From: Leptospira bourretii
GTDB taxonomy: Bacteria; Spirochaetota; Leptospiria; Leptospirales; Leptospiraceae
DNA length: 64,000 nt
Direction of reading: 5' to 3'
NCBI RefSeq assembly: GCF_004770145.1
Contig: NZ_RQFW01000012.1
Location: 62,001 to 126,000, forward strand
The notes under the pieces were generated by a model. The model did no database searches. It was not told the origin of the DNA and saw nothing but the letters and a program-made list of their open reading frames with translations. This document shows positions 18,106 to 26,843 of this stretch, one piece after another (the stretch's first letter is position 1; each line of letters begins with the position of its first letter). A program made the position numbers and the translations under genes.

Positions 18106-18148
18106 AGTCTCATTTTCTTCCTCCCTCACTTTCTGGAACCAAAAATCA

Positions 18149-18179
18149 TTGACCCTTTACCCCCAACCAAAACTATGTA
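18149..18179 (+). promoter_or_regulatory. Sigma70-type promoter of tRNA-Gly
   Basis: TTGACC at 18149-18154 and a TATGTA/ACTATG -10 candidate at 18172-18179 with 17-19 bp spacing lie directly before the tRNA start at 18189, so transcription would begin within a few bases of the mature 5' end. Confidence 0.5.
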
Positions 18180-18188
18180 TTTACTGTC

Positions 18189-18259
18189 GCGGGTGTGGTG
18201 TAACGGTAGCACAGCAGCCTTCCAAGCTTCTGGCGAGGGTTCGAGCCCCTTCGCCCGCA
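18189..18259 (+). tRNA. tRNA-Gly (anticodon TCC)
   Basis: A complete cloverleaf: acceptor GCGGGTG/CGCCCGC with one T-G pair, D arm with GGTAGC, anticodon loop CTTCCAA reading TCC, variable loop and TTCGAGC T loop. The discriminator is A at 18259 and CCA is not encoded. The last 18 bases (18242-18259) are repeated twice exactly and once partly downstream. Confidence 0.93.
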
Positions 18260-18475
18260 TGACAATCTCTCTTACTTTTTACAAAAATCCAATCTTAATC
18301 TAGAATTCAATTCGAAGGGATCGAACAGTGGTGCGAGCTGATTTGTGAGTGACCCATAGGGAACGAATAAATCAGAAAGAAAGCCACGATGGCTTTCGAC
18401 GAGCGACGCCGTGACTCGGAGCGCAGTGAGGACACAATGTCCGAACAGCGGAGAGGACGAGCCCCTTCGCCCGCA
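18260..18475 (+). repeat. tRNA-linked tandem repeat, unit 1
   Basis: A 216-bp unit that ends with an exact copy (18458-18475) of the last 18 bases of tRNA-Gly. It contains strong internal hairpins, for example GATTTGT...(ATAAATC), AAAGCC-acgat-GGCTTT and GGACA-caa-TGTCC. The first 60 bases diverge from units 2 and 3. Open frames on the minus strand repeat with the unit and are not credible genes. Confidence 0.9.
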
Positions 18476-18690
18476 AAAGACAGACTCTTACTTTTACAAA
18501 AATCCAATCATCATCAAAGAATCAATCCGAAGGGATCGAACAGTGACGCGAGCTGATTTGTGAGTGACCCATAGGGAACGAACAAATCAGAAAGAAAGCC
18601 ACGATGGCTTTCGACGAGCGACGCCGTGACTCGGAGCGCAGTGAGGACACAATGTCCGAACAGCGGAGAGGACGAGCCCCTTCGCCCGCA
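18476..18690 (+). repeat. tRNA-linked tandem repeat, unit 2
   Basis: A 215-bp unit almost identical to unit 1 over its last 150 bases and to unit 3 throughout. It ends with the 18-base tRNA-Gly 3'-end copy at 18673-18690. Confidence 0.9.
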
Positions 18691-18904
18691 AAAGACAGAC
18701 TCTTACTTTTACAAAAATCCAATCATCATCAAAGAATCAATCCGAAGGGATCGAACAGTGACGCGAGCTGATTTGTGAGTGACCCATAGGGAACGAACAA
18801 ATCAGAAAGAAAGCCACGATGGCTTTCGACGAGCGACGCCGTGACTCGGAGCGCAGTGAGGACACAATGTCCGAACAGCGGAGAGGACGAGCCCCTTTGC
18901 CCAG
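18691..18904 (+). repeat. tRNA-linked tandem repeat, unit 3 (degenerate end)
   Basis: The third unit matches unit 2 closely but its tRNA-end copy at 18888-18903 has changed (CTTTGCCCAGG instead of CTTCGCCCGCA), so the tRNA-derived sequence is broken at the far end of the array. A dispersed repeat starts right after it. Confidence 0.88.
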
Positions 18905-18907
18905 GCA

Positions 18908-18989
18908 GGTACAGAATGGATATCCGTATCCCCACCCGATTAGGGAGGGGAACTAGACCCGCCACCCAATGACTTCCTCTTACCACAAC
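18908..18989 (+). repeat. Dispersed about 80-bp repeat, copy A
   Basis: Begins GGTACAGA and contains a hairpin (TATCCCCACCCGATTAGGGAGGGGA), then AACTAGACCCGCCACCCAATGAC. Close copies occur at 27281-27360 and 59134-59217 on the same strand. Confidence 0.8.
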
Positions 18990-19213
18990 ATCGCTAAATC
19001 AAAAAGTCGATTCGGAGCTCTAAAGATTTTTTTTTCTTAAAAATTCATAGTTTTCCATAATGAGTTCATCTATTTACAATTTGGAATTGGTCTTTGCGCC
19101 ACCGATCGAAGTGGAAATCCTTTCCCGAAGGGAAAGATTGGAACGGAGAGCGGGATCGCTTAATCAATATTAGTTGATTTTACTTTTTTTTGCGAGGCGC
19201 CCTGGATAACAAC
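18990..19213. other. Non-coding stretch with one strong hairpin
   Basis: No credible gene in this stretch. It holds a hairpin at 19116-19139 (CTTTCCC-gaa-GGGAAAG with flanking AAT/ATT and one bulged C) followed by a GC-rich tail and an AT-rich stretch before the end of the minus-strand gene at 19214. It could be an unannotated small RNA or terminator. Confidence 0.4.
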
Positions 19214-20509
19214 CTAAATATTGTTAGGATATGACATCGTGACAAAACCTTTGAATCCATCTTGATAGACTGCTAAATATAGTTTATCTTTTCCTGGCAC
19301 GACGACTATGATATGAGAAAACAAACTTCCATTATGCATAGCATAGTATATAGGTTTACTTCCATTAGGTGTTAATGCGAGGATTCCTGTTTTTTTAGAG
19401 ACTGGCAAAAGACTTTCTGGTATATACAAAACCAAAGATTTCCAAAATGGATGTTTGTGCAACCAAGTGATTAGTTTAGATCGTTCCACTGGAATTGCGA
19501 TCCAAATTCGGCCCTCAGAATCCCGGTCCATTCCATCCGGAAATCCAGGAAGGCCATCAATCACAACTTCGTCAGTTCCTTTTTTATCTCCAGTTAGGTG
19601 AAGGCGAATGAGTCTTGATTTTGATAGTTCGTTCAATAGAATCGATGATTCTATTTCGCTGTTTGAATATTCTAACAAAATTCCATCTAGATAAGTATAT
19701 TGATGGGCAATCAAACTCGCAGTGTTATCTTTTAAATCATATTTCCATAGATGTCCGTTTCTTCCCAATGTCAGTACTTCATGTTTTGATTGGGAACTTA
19801 CGCCAAGAATAGAATTAGGATGATCGTATGGTTCAGTAAAATAGATGCGTTCTCCATCTTTGCTAATTGTAAGATCATCTGCTTTTTCTACGTAACGACT
19901 GTTTGTTTCATTTAATTTTGAAATTGGGATTTTTGTTTCTTCCTTCCATGGAAAAAATTTTCCGATTTGTCCTTCGGAAGGCTCGACTGTTTTGTCAACA
20001 AGTGGAACTCGTGTTCCAATTTTACGTAAACGTTTGGTTGATATCGTTAATTCATAAATACCTGGTCCATCTACGAGAGGGTCTTTGTGTTCTTTTCCAC
20101 GCGACAAACACATATAAATGATATCTTGGTTCTTGGGATGAAAAACCATTCCACCAGGAAGAAGGGGAGTTTTCACAAAAGGTTCGGAAGTATTTTTTGC
20201 TAAATCTACTTTCCAAATCCAACCATCAATAGATGCGATAAAAGCTCGGTTCAAATCTTCTTGAAGAAGGATTTCATCTTGGGCTGGCAGTGTATTTCCG
20301 TTGATTGTAACATTATTCTTGATCGGGTCTCCCTCTGATCGAATGGACTCGACAATAGGATTGTAAGAAAGTTCGACAGGACCTTTGATTTGATTTTTAA
20401 AATATTCCTCTGGTGTTTTGCAGGATAGGAAAACTAAACAAAAGTTGAATACCAAAAAAGTAAGAAAAGATTTTTGTAAGTTAGATAAATTATTTTTTAA
20501 TAAAAACAT
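19214..20509 (-). CDS. Beta-propeller lipoprotein (strictosidine synthase/SMP-30-like), copy 2
   Basis: A 431-residue lipoprotein (signal peptide with LVFLSC lipobox, Cys near 30) with a beta-propeller body: PGGMVFHPKNQDIIYMCLS, ADDLTISKDGERIYFTEPYD and LPGFPDGMDRDSEGRIWIAIP are typical of the strictosidine synthase-like/gluconolactonase fold. It is a close relative of the neighbour at 20512, from which it is separated by 2 bp. An exported lactonase or esterase role is possible but unproven. Confidence 0.78.
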   Translation of the reverse strand: MFLLKNNLSNLQKSFLTFLVFNFCLVFLSCKTPEEYFKNQIKGPVELSYNPIVESIRSEGDPIKNNVTINGNTLPAQDEILLQEDLNRAFIASIDGWIWKVDLAKNTSEPFVKTPLLPGGMVFHPKNQDIIYMCLSRGKEHKDPLVDGPGIYELTISTKRLRKIGTRVPLVDKTVEPSEGQIGKFFPWKEETKIPISKLNETNSRYVEKADDLTISKDGERIYFTEPYDHPNSILGVSSQSKHEVLTLGRNGHLWKYDLKDNTASLIAHQYTYLDGILLEYSNSEIESSILLNELSKSRLIRLHLTGDKKGTDEVVIDGLPGFPDGMDRDSEGRIWIAIPVERSKLITWLHKHPFWKSLVLYIPESLLPVSKKTGILALTPNGSKPIYYAMHNGSLFSHIIVVVPGKDKLYLAVYQDGFKGFVTMSYPNNI

Positions 20510-20511
20510 AA

Positions 20512-21762
20512 CTATTCACCTAACAAAAGATTATTTGTCGAAATCGAATACAATCCACGGGAAGACGTATCAAACGATGGGAAATAAACTGAATCTTCAT
20601 TAGGAACTGCAACAGATATATCTTTTATTTTTGAGCCATCATGCATCGTAAAATAGATTGCTTTTTTTCCAGTAGCATCCAATACCATAATTCCAGTTTT
20701 CTTTGCGATTGGCAAAATTCGTTGGGGTAATGAAAGCAAAAATGATTTTATCCAAGGGTTGTTATGGATAAAATTCACGAGACCGGATCTTGGTTTAATG
20801 ATACCGACCCAAATCCTTCCTGTTGTATCTCGCTCCAATCCATCCGCAAGACCAGGTAAGTTATCAAAAAGTACCTCGAATGTACCTTCTTTTTTCCCAC
20901 TGATATTGGCTTTGATGATTCGAAATTTTGTAGTTTCTGTTATGATTACCGACTCTTCCTTTGTAACAGAATGTTCCGCAATGATGATTCCATCAACAAA
21001 GGTAAAACCATTCATCACAAGGGAAATAGTTTTTTGTTTTCTATCATACATCCATAATTTACCATGAGGATAAAGTCCGATAGCCTCTGGAACAGCTCCG
21101 CTTCCCATTGCTGCGTTCACTCTTTCAAATGGCTCTGAAATATAAATTCGATTCCCATCATTTGAAACAGCGAGATCGTTACATAAAGAGAAAGGTCTTG
21201 AATTGTATTCGTTTAATGACTGTAAAGAAAATGTAGGGCGTTTCGATTCGGAGTAAACAATTTCAAAATCAGAATTTTCTATTTTTGGAAGAGAAAGAAG
21301 AATAGGAGTTATCGACTTTGTTTTGATATTTACTTCATACAAACCAACTCTTTGTGAATCGTCATAAGTGACCCCTCCGAGTTTTGAAGCACAAAACAAT
21401 ATGGATTCTTTCTTTTTATCTGCAAATTGTAATCCAGCAGGATTAACTGGCGGTTTTACCCACGCAGTTTCAAGGTTTGATTTGAAGTCTAATTTCCAGA
21501 TCCAACCATCCATCCCGGATGCATAAGCTACTTTTTCTTGATTGTTGAAAATAAGATCATCATGACCAGGTAACAGTCGCATAGTGACATTTAAATTTTC
21601 TAAAAATGGATCTGGCTTTGTTACTTCCTGAATGGTATTCGGTACAGGTCCTAATTTGTATGCCTTACCAATTTTGATATTGTTTGTATTACATCCAATA
21701 GTGAATAAAAGCAGGAAAAATAAGTATTTTTGTTTTTGAATTTTCATTTTAGTTCTTTCCAT
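20512..21762 (-). CDS. Beta-propeller lipoprotein (strictosidine synthase/SMP-30-like), copy 1
   Basis: A 416-residue lipoprotein (lipobox region FTIGC) paralogous to the next gene: shared blocks include GYDDL/GHDDLIFNNQEKVAYASGMDG, CNDLAVSNDGNRIYISEPFE, LPGLADGLERDTTGRIWVGI and LPIAKKTGIMVLD. The start overlaps the end of the M24-like gene by 14 bp. Probably a product of tandem duplication; the two have diverged clearly, so the duplication is old. Confidence 0.78.
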   Translation of the reverse strand: MERTKMKIQKQKYLFFLLLFTIGCNTNNIKIGKAYKLGPVPNTIQEVTKPDPFLENLNVTMRLLPGHDDLIFNNQEKVAYASGMDGWIWKLDFKSNLETAWVKPPVNPAGLQFADKKKESILFCASKLGGVTYDDSQRVGLYEVNIKTKSITPILLSLPKIENSDFEIVYSESKRPTFSLQSLNEYNSRPFSLCNDLAVSNDGNRIYISEPFERVNAAMGSGAVPEAIGLYPHGKLWMYDRKQKTISLVMNGFTFVDGIIIAEHSVTKEESVIITETTKFRIIKANISGKKEGTFEVLFDNLPGLADGLERDTTGRIWVGIIKPRSGLVNFIHNNPWIKSFLLSLPQRILPIAKKTGIMVLDATGKKAIYFTMHDGSKIKDISVAVPNEDSVYFPSFDTSSRGLYSISTNNLLLGE

Positions 21763-22636
21763 TCGGCATTTGGTATTTTTTTACGTGAGGGACTTCGTTG
21801 TCTAACCAATAGGCTTTGTTCTCTTCTACGACTAAAATCTCTTCAAATTTAAACCCAGTTTTACCCTTTCCTAAATGTGGTTCCACTGCCCATAATCCCA
21901 CTTTATTACCCTGATGGTCGGGAGTTAATAATTCAGGTAATACTTTGTGTGATAAAAATTCATAAGACCCTTGCAAACTGAACCAACTTGCAAAACTCAC
22001 AGGCAACAAAGGAAAAGAAACATTAGGAAGATTTACTTTATATACTCTATGTCCAAGTACAGCAAAAGGATATAACGAATGTACGTTGTCAAAACCAGAT
22101 TGTTTTGCATCGGAATCGATTTTCCACCAAATTTCTGATGGAGTCATTGTAGAACTAAAATATTTCGGAATCTCTTCGCGAAGGTGCAATAGGTATTTCA
22201 TACCTAAGTCAAGTTCGGAATTTTTGATTAGAGATGAAGAATAACCTATATCGCCGATATAACCATCGACTACTGGTGATACATCCAAAATAAAAGATTC
22301 TTCTTCAACCAATTGTTTTTTACCTGGATGAAATTGAGTGAATCGTTTGTATCCGTCAAACCTTGCATGTTCACCAAACCAAGCAAAAGGTCTATGTAAA
22401 AAGACATTTACACCGTGATCTCGCAAAAACTCATCCATTCTTTTTGCTGTTTGTTTTTCAGTCCAACCTGGCAACATTTCTTTCTCAATGGTTGTGACAC
22501 AGTCGTAAGCTAGTTTCTGAGCTTTTAAAAATCCATTTTTTTCATCAGCTGTTGGAATCCGAATCGATTCGGAACTTAGTTTTGAGAGCTTTGAAGATAA
22601 TTTTGATAATAAACCTTTTTCTTGCAATAATGGCAT
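21749..22636 (-). CDS. M24 family metallopeptidase (Xaa-Pro aminopeptidase-like)
   Basis: A 295-residue protein with the pita-bread fold of methionine/Xaa-Pro aminopeptidases. The five metal ligands can be traced: two Asp in ILDVSPVVDGYIGDIG, His in VLGHRVYK, Glu in AVEPHLG and Glu in FKFEEILVV. There is no N-terminal creatinase domain, so it is short for an aminopeptidase P. It heads the unit with the two propeller lipoproteins, which would otherwise be located outside the cytoplasm. Confidence 0.82.
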   Translation of the reverse strand: MPLLQEKGLLSKLSSKLSKLSSESIRIPTADEKNGFLKAQKLAYDCVTTIEKEMLPGWTEKQTAKRMDEFLRDHGVNVFLHRPFAWFGEHARFDGYKRFTQFHPGKKQLVEEESFILDVSPVVDGYIGDIGYSSSLIKNSELDLGMKYLLHLREEIPKYFSSTMTPSEIWWKIDSDAKQSGFDNVHSLYPFAVLGHRVYKVNLPNVSFPLLPVSFASWFSLQGSYEFLSHKVLPELLTPDHQGNKVGLWAVEPHLGKGKTGFKFEEILVVEENKAYWLDNEVPHVKKYQMPNGKN

Positions 22637-22716
22637 GAGTCTCTTTTTCCTTAGTAAAAAAAGAGAATAACAAAATATAAAAATCTCTGCTTGAACGATT
22701 CCGGTATTTTTATGAT

Positions 22717-23514
22717 TTATTGAAAACTTTCATCCGATTCACAAAATCGAACTTCGGCGGTTTTGAGGTGACCAAAAAAGAGAGAAGGTATAAATCCAAA
22801 ATTTTCTTTGAAAGTCCTAGAGAAATGTGCCGAATCGGAAAAACCTGCAGCATGTGCTGCATCGGTAAGATTGTTGCCTGCCTTTAATTCTTTCACTGCA
22901 CGCAAAATACGAACCCATAACAAATACCTTCGAAGAGGGATTCCTAAATTTTCTTTAAACAAACGAATCAATCTATCTTCTGAAATAGAAAAATCTTTTC
23001 CTATTTCTCTCATTCGAATGCTATCGGGAACTTCTAGTCGAATTTTTTTAGCAATTTTTTGAATTCTAGGGTCGATTGAAGTTTTTAATTCTTCAAATGG
23101 ATAAACAGTTCGAAGTAAACTGATCTGAAGTTGTGTTGCTTCTTGATGATTTAAATCACCAAAATACAATGACCACAAAGAATCGATTAATGGTAAAAAT
23201 TTTTTAATATCTAAACGTTTGACTTCACCAGAAGAAATAGATTCTGAGATAGATCCAAATTCATACGTCTCTGGGTCTATCAACAATGCAACCATTTTCA
23301 CTCCAGGAGATATAGTTCGGTGGTACGTATTCGGGCCAACTAATGCAACCCGGTATTCTTCTTTTCCTAATTCAGTTTCGATTGTAATATTTTTTTCTAA
23401 AGAAATTGCTAATGTAGCTGCATAATGTGAATGAAAGTCAGTTTGCATATTATTGGTTGCAAACATAACACGACTGTTCCATAAATAAAGTATGCTTTTG
23501 TTTTCAAACTCCAT
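22717..23514 (-). CDS. AraC family transcriptional regulator
   Basis: A 265-residue regulator with a C-terminal double HTH (about 165-250): MREIGKDFSISEDRLIRLFKEN and LTDAAHAAGFSDSAHFSRTF. The N-terminal part looks like a small cupin-type sensing domain. It is upstream of, and in the same direction as, the M24/propeller genes and may control them. Confidence 0.88.
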   Translation of the reverse strand: MEFENKSILYLWNSRVMFATNNMQTDFHSHYAATLAISLEKNITIETELGKEEYRVALVGPNTYHRTISPGVKMVALLIDPETYEFGSISESISSGEVKRLDIKKFLPLIDSLWSLYFGDLNHQEATQLQISLLRTVYPFEELKTSIDPRIQKIAKKIRLEVPDSIRMREIGKDFSISEDRLIRLFKENLGIPLRRYLLWVRILRAVKELKAGNNLTDAAHAAGFSDSAHFSRTFKENFGFIPSLFFGHLKTAEVRFCESDESFQ

Positions 23515-23663
23515 CTATGATCCTCATACAGAAAACAGATGGGTTAATTTTTATGATAAAACTTCTCTTGTAAATCGAAATAAAATTTAAAGATGCTGTT
23601 ACTGAAAGATTGCTTCTTATTAAAACAAAAAGTAAAAACATCGAAGAAACAATAAATCAGCGT

Positions 23664-24083
23664 TTACGATTTCTTCAAGATTGGTTTTTTTGAGTTTGTA
23701 GTCTTTTTTTTTTGAGTTTTCTTCTTCTGTTTTTCTAAGTTTTCGCTCACTCTAAATTTAACAATTTTTTTGATCAGAGTATACGGGATTGGCTCATCCA
23801 ATGGAAATTGAATGGAACCTTTCCCATTTTTATATTTAGAAATTTCTTTTTGAAATGCAAGATTTCCAGAAGGAAGCGCATAAAAACCAATGTGTTTTGC
23901 ATAAGCTGCGAAATGTACCAAGTTTCCATTTTGTACAAATGTTGGCATCGCATAACTTATTGCCTCTGATGCTTCTGGTGCTTCTTTCTGAATGATACTT
24001 CGAACCTTCTGAAGGATATCTTGTACATCTTTCGGAAATCTTCCGATGTATTCATCAATTGATTTTGCTACCTCAGATTTCAT
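23664..24083 (-). CDS. DUF1801 (YdhG-like) family protein
   Basis: A 139-residue protein of the DUF1801/iron-chaperone-like fold: IDEYIGRFPKDVQDILQKVRSII, EAISYAMPTF and HFAAYAKHIGFYALPSG are characteristic. It ends with a Lys-rich tail (KKKTQKKKTTNSKK). Function in bacteria is not settled. Last of five genes transcribed together from 27197. Confidence 0.88.
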   Translation of the reverse strand: MKSEVAKSIDEYIGRFPKDVQDILQKVRSIIQKEAPEASEAISYAMPTFVQNGNLVHFAAYAKHIGFYALPSGNLAFQKEISKYKNGKGSIQFPLDEPIPYTLIKKIVKFRVSENLEKQKKKTQKKKTTNSKKPILKKS

Positions 24084-24096
24084 AACTTTATTCTCT

Positions 24097-25488
24097 CTAT
24101 ACTTTTGTTTGTTTCCAATTTCCTTTGGTAAATAACCAAAGAGTAAAAACTCCTACGGAAGATTCCGAGATCATGATAGACCAAAATACCCCTGTGGAGC
24201 CAAAATCGAAATGTTTTCCTAATAGATAAGCTAAAGGGATTTGAATGACCCAAAAGAAAATGATATTAATTTTTGTAGGAGTGATTGTATCTCCTGCACC
24301 ATTAAAAGCTTGTCCAGCAGCCATCCACCATGCATAAATAAAATATGAGTATGAGACAATTTGTAACCATTTACCACCAATGGCGATGACTTCCTGATCA
24401 TTTGAGAAAATGGAAATTAGGTTTTCACTCCAAAAAAAGTAAATGATGGATACCAGAATTAAATAACCCATATTACAAAAACCGGTAAACCAAACAGATT
24501 GTTCCGCACGATCTGGTTTGCCTGCTCCTAAATTTTGACCAACTAACGTAGCAACTGCGTTAGACATTCCCCAAGAAGGCATCATGGTAAACATCATCGT
24601 CCTTAAAGCAATGGTTGCCCCGGCAACTGTTTGACTCCCGAATTCCGAAAGTATTCTCATGATAAAGATCCAAGATGTCATACCAACAATCATTTGTCCA
24701 ATCCCACCAAGTGAGGTTTTTAAGATTCCTTGGATGGTTTCCCATTCTAATTTTAGGTGGGATTTCAAAATTTTGATATGTTTTCCGCCTTGGAATAACA
24801 ACCACAATTGGAAAAGCACTCCGATCCCACGACCCAAGTTCGTGGCAATTGCTGCACCCGTTATTCCATAAGCAGGAATTGGTCCCCAACCAAAAATAAA
24901 AATGGGATCTAAAACAATATTCAGACCGTTGGATACCCATAAAACTCTCATTGATATCGCGGCATCCCCTGCTCCGCGAAAAACTGCATTAATGAGAAAA
25001 AGAAGGACGATGACTATATTTCCACCTAACATCCACTGCATATAGTGGTATCCTTCGCTCAAAACCCACTCATCTCCACCCATTAGTTTGAGAAGTTCTT
25101 TTGAAAAAAATATTCCAGCGATTGCAAAAGGAACAGAAGCAAGGATGGCGATCCAAATGGATTGAATTGCTGCTATTCCTGCTTTGTCTTTCTCTTTTTC
25201 TCCAATTCGCCTTGCAATGATCGCAGTGACCGAAAATGACAAGCCCATTGCAACGGAATACAATAGAAATAAATAAGTTTCGGTAAGACCAACAGTTGCG
25301 ATTGCAGATGCACCTAAAGCGCCAACAAAATAAATATCGACAACGGCAAATACGGATTCTAATACAAGTTCCAAAACCATTGGAACTGAGAGTAGGAACA
25401 CAGCTTTACGAATGCTAACTTCTGTATAATCTTCTTCAGAACCAGCAAGAGCTTTTTTTAAATCTTCCCATAAACTAGCACTTGTCAT
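24097..25488 (-). CDS. MATE family multidrug efflux protein
   Basis: A 463-residue inner-membrane transporter with 12 predicted TM helices in two related halves. Conserved MATE segments include LVLESVFAVVDIYFVGALGASAIATVG near TM1-2 and the symmetrical AGATIALRTMMFTMMPSWGMSNAVATLVGQNLGAG in the second half. Members export cationic drugs in exchange for Na+ or H+. It overlaps the upstream membrane protein gene by 4 bp. Confidence 0.93.
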   Translation of the reverse strand: MTSASLWEDLKKALAGSEEDYTEVSIRKAVFLLSVPMVLELVLESVFAVVDIYFVGALGASAIATVGLTETYLFLLYSVAMGLSFSVTAIIARRIGEKEKDKAGIAAIQSIWIAILASVPFAIAGIFFSKELLKLMGGDEWVLSEGYHYMQWMLGGNIVIVLLFLINAVFRGAGDAAISMRVLWVSNGLNIVLDPIFIFGWGPIPAYGITGAAIATNLGRGIGVLFQLWLLFQGGKHIKILKSHLKLEWETIQGILKTSLGGIGQMIVGMTSWIFIMRILSEFGSQTVAGATIALRTMMFTMMPSWGMSNAVATLVGQNLGAGKPDRAEQSVWFTGFCNMGYLILVSIIYFFWSENLISIFSNDQEVIAIGGKWLQIVSYSYFIYAWWMAAGQAFNGAGDTITPTKINIIFFWVIQIPLAYLLGKHFDFGSTGVFWSIMISESSVGVFTLWLFTKGNWKQTKV

Positions 25489-25865
25489 TTGGATTTTTCC
25501 TGTAATACATAAAGTTTACCACCTAAATAAGCAATGAGAGGAGTGAGAATCACTAGAGACCATGCATACCACCAAGGTCCAAGATGACCAGCAAATACAA
25601 CACCTGCAATTCCTAACAATAAACCAATACCACCCAAGATATATGCGTGTTTCATTGGGTTTTGCGGAGCTAACTTAGCAGTCAAATAACATCCAAAAAT
25701 ACTGAATATTATTCGATATCCTAATACAAACAAAACCAAAGGAGTTGATACAAACATATGATCATAAGGAAGGAAATTTAATACCTTAAGAATTGTATCG
25801 CAAAGTACAGAGAGGATTACGTTGGATAATAATCCAACAACAATTGCTATGAAACTCTTTAACAT
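25485..25865 (-). CDS. Small four-TM membrane protein
   Basis: A 126-residue hydrophobic protein with four predicted TM helices and Gly-rich segments (YILGGIGLLLGIAGVVFAG). I do not recognise a named family. It lies 11 bp after the SRPBCC gene and overlaps the MATE gene. Confidence 0.75.
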   Translation of the reverse strand: MLKSFIAIVVGLLSNVILSVLCDTILKVLNFLPYDHMFVSTPLVLFVLGYRIIFSIFGCYLTAKLAPQNPMKHAYILGGIGLLLGIAGVVFAGHLGPWWYAWSLVILTPLIAYLGGKLYVLQEKSK

Positions 25866-25876
25866 TGATAGTTTTC

Positions 25877-26842
25877 CTATTTTTGATTTAAGAACTGATC
25901 AAGTTTTGAAAGTGTCTGTTGTCCACTTTCAATCGCACCAAAGGCAATCACCGCATTTCGAACATTTGTATCAGGAAAAGCCAGTTGCATTTTTACAATG
26001 GTTTGATTCTCGCCGAGAGCTATTAGAAATATTTTAGCCAAAAAATCATCCTTTTTATTTACATCACCTGAACCATGTGTGTATTCCATGTAGTCGAATT
26101 TCCTAATTTCTTTATATTCGATTACATTTGGATAAACTGTCCCATCTGGTGCGACCATGGTAAAAATCCATTTCCCTCCAATTCGAAAGTCCATTGATTC
26201 AGTTGTTGTTTTGAATCCACTCGGCCCCCACCAATGGTCGATCGTCAATGGATTAGAAAGTGTATTAAAAATCAGTTCCTGTGAATGATTCATTTTTCTC
26301 TCCATGGAGATTTCATTCGGTTTAGGTAGAGCATTTATTTCTAATTTTTCAAAACTTTCTGACCAACCTTCCTTCATACCTGAACTTGCAAATCCATCTC
26401 GAATTTGGTTATTGGCAAATTCGGTAAGGAGAACAACTTTTGTTTTACCATCAACTTCTTCGAACAACACTCTTAACTTTGAATTGAGTATTTTTCTATC
26501 GCCTGTTACTCCTGCCATCTTTTGAACTTCCGCCACCCATTCATCAGGATGTTCGTCTACCAAATCACTGATTACAAAACTCTGGAATGGAGTGATTTCT
26601 AAAAATTTCCCAAAAACTGGATAATCAACCCCTTCAGGAGATCGCATAACAATTCGATATGATCCGCCTACTTTAAAATCAAATTCAACTGATGGATTTG
26701 TGAAACTTTTTGGGCCCCACCATTTTTGGATATGCAAAGGATTTGTCCAAACTTCCCATACAAGCTTTAATGGAGCATCAAACAATCGTTCGATGCGTAC
26801 TATTTTTTCTTCCAGTGTCAAAATTGTTTCTGAATTAAACAT
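25877..26842 (-). CDS. Tandem SRPBCC (AHSA1) domain protein
   Basis: A 321-residue protein with two consecutive AHSA1/START-like domains (about 12-155 and 175-318). Each has the family motif: RLFDAPLKLVWEVWTNPLHI with WWGP at about 42-45, and KMNHSQELIFNTLSNPLTI with a second WWGP near 210. Most AHSA1 proteins have one domain, so this is an internal duplication or gene fusion. Its position 1 bp behind an ArsR-type regulator is the usual arrangement for such proteins; ligand unknown. Confidence 0.88.
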   Translation of the reverse strand: MFNSETILTLEEKIVRIERLFDAPLKLVWEVWTNPLHIQKWWGPKSFTNPSVEFDFKVGGSYRIVMRSPEGVDYPVFGKFLEITPFQSFVISDLVDEHPDEWVAEVQKMAGVTGDRKILNSKLRVLFEEVDGKTKVVLLTEFANNQIRDGFASSGMKEGWSESFEKLEINALPKPNEISMERKMNHSQELIFNTLSNPLTIDHWWGPSGFKTTTESMDFRIGGKWIFTMVAPDGTVYPNVIEYKEIRKFDYMEYTHGSGDVNKKDDFLAKIFLIALGENQTIVKMQLAFPDTNVRNAVIAFGAIESGQQTLSKLDQFLNQK

Positions 26843-26843
26843 T

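Noticed and set aside
18260..18904. CRISPR array
   Set aside because: Units are 215 bp, with no short repeat/spacer alternation and with near-identical full units; they are tandem repeats with tRNA-derived ends.
18307..18986. Three near-identical small minus-strand frames
   Set aside because: They repeat with the 215-bp tandem units, lack ribosome binding sites, and follow the repeat period, not a gene; the last even runs into the dispersed repeat.
23947..23953. Other CATAAC-type matches in the window (for example 5283, 11945, 23947, 29343)
   Set aside because: They lie inside conserved coding sequence and lack paired arms, so they show how common the short core is; only sites with paired arms in intergenic DNA were kept.
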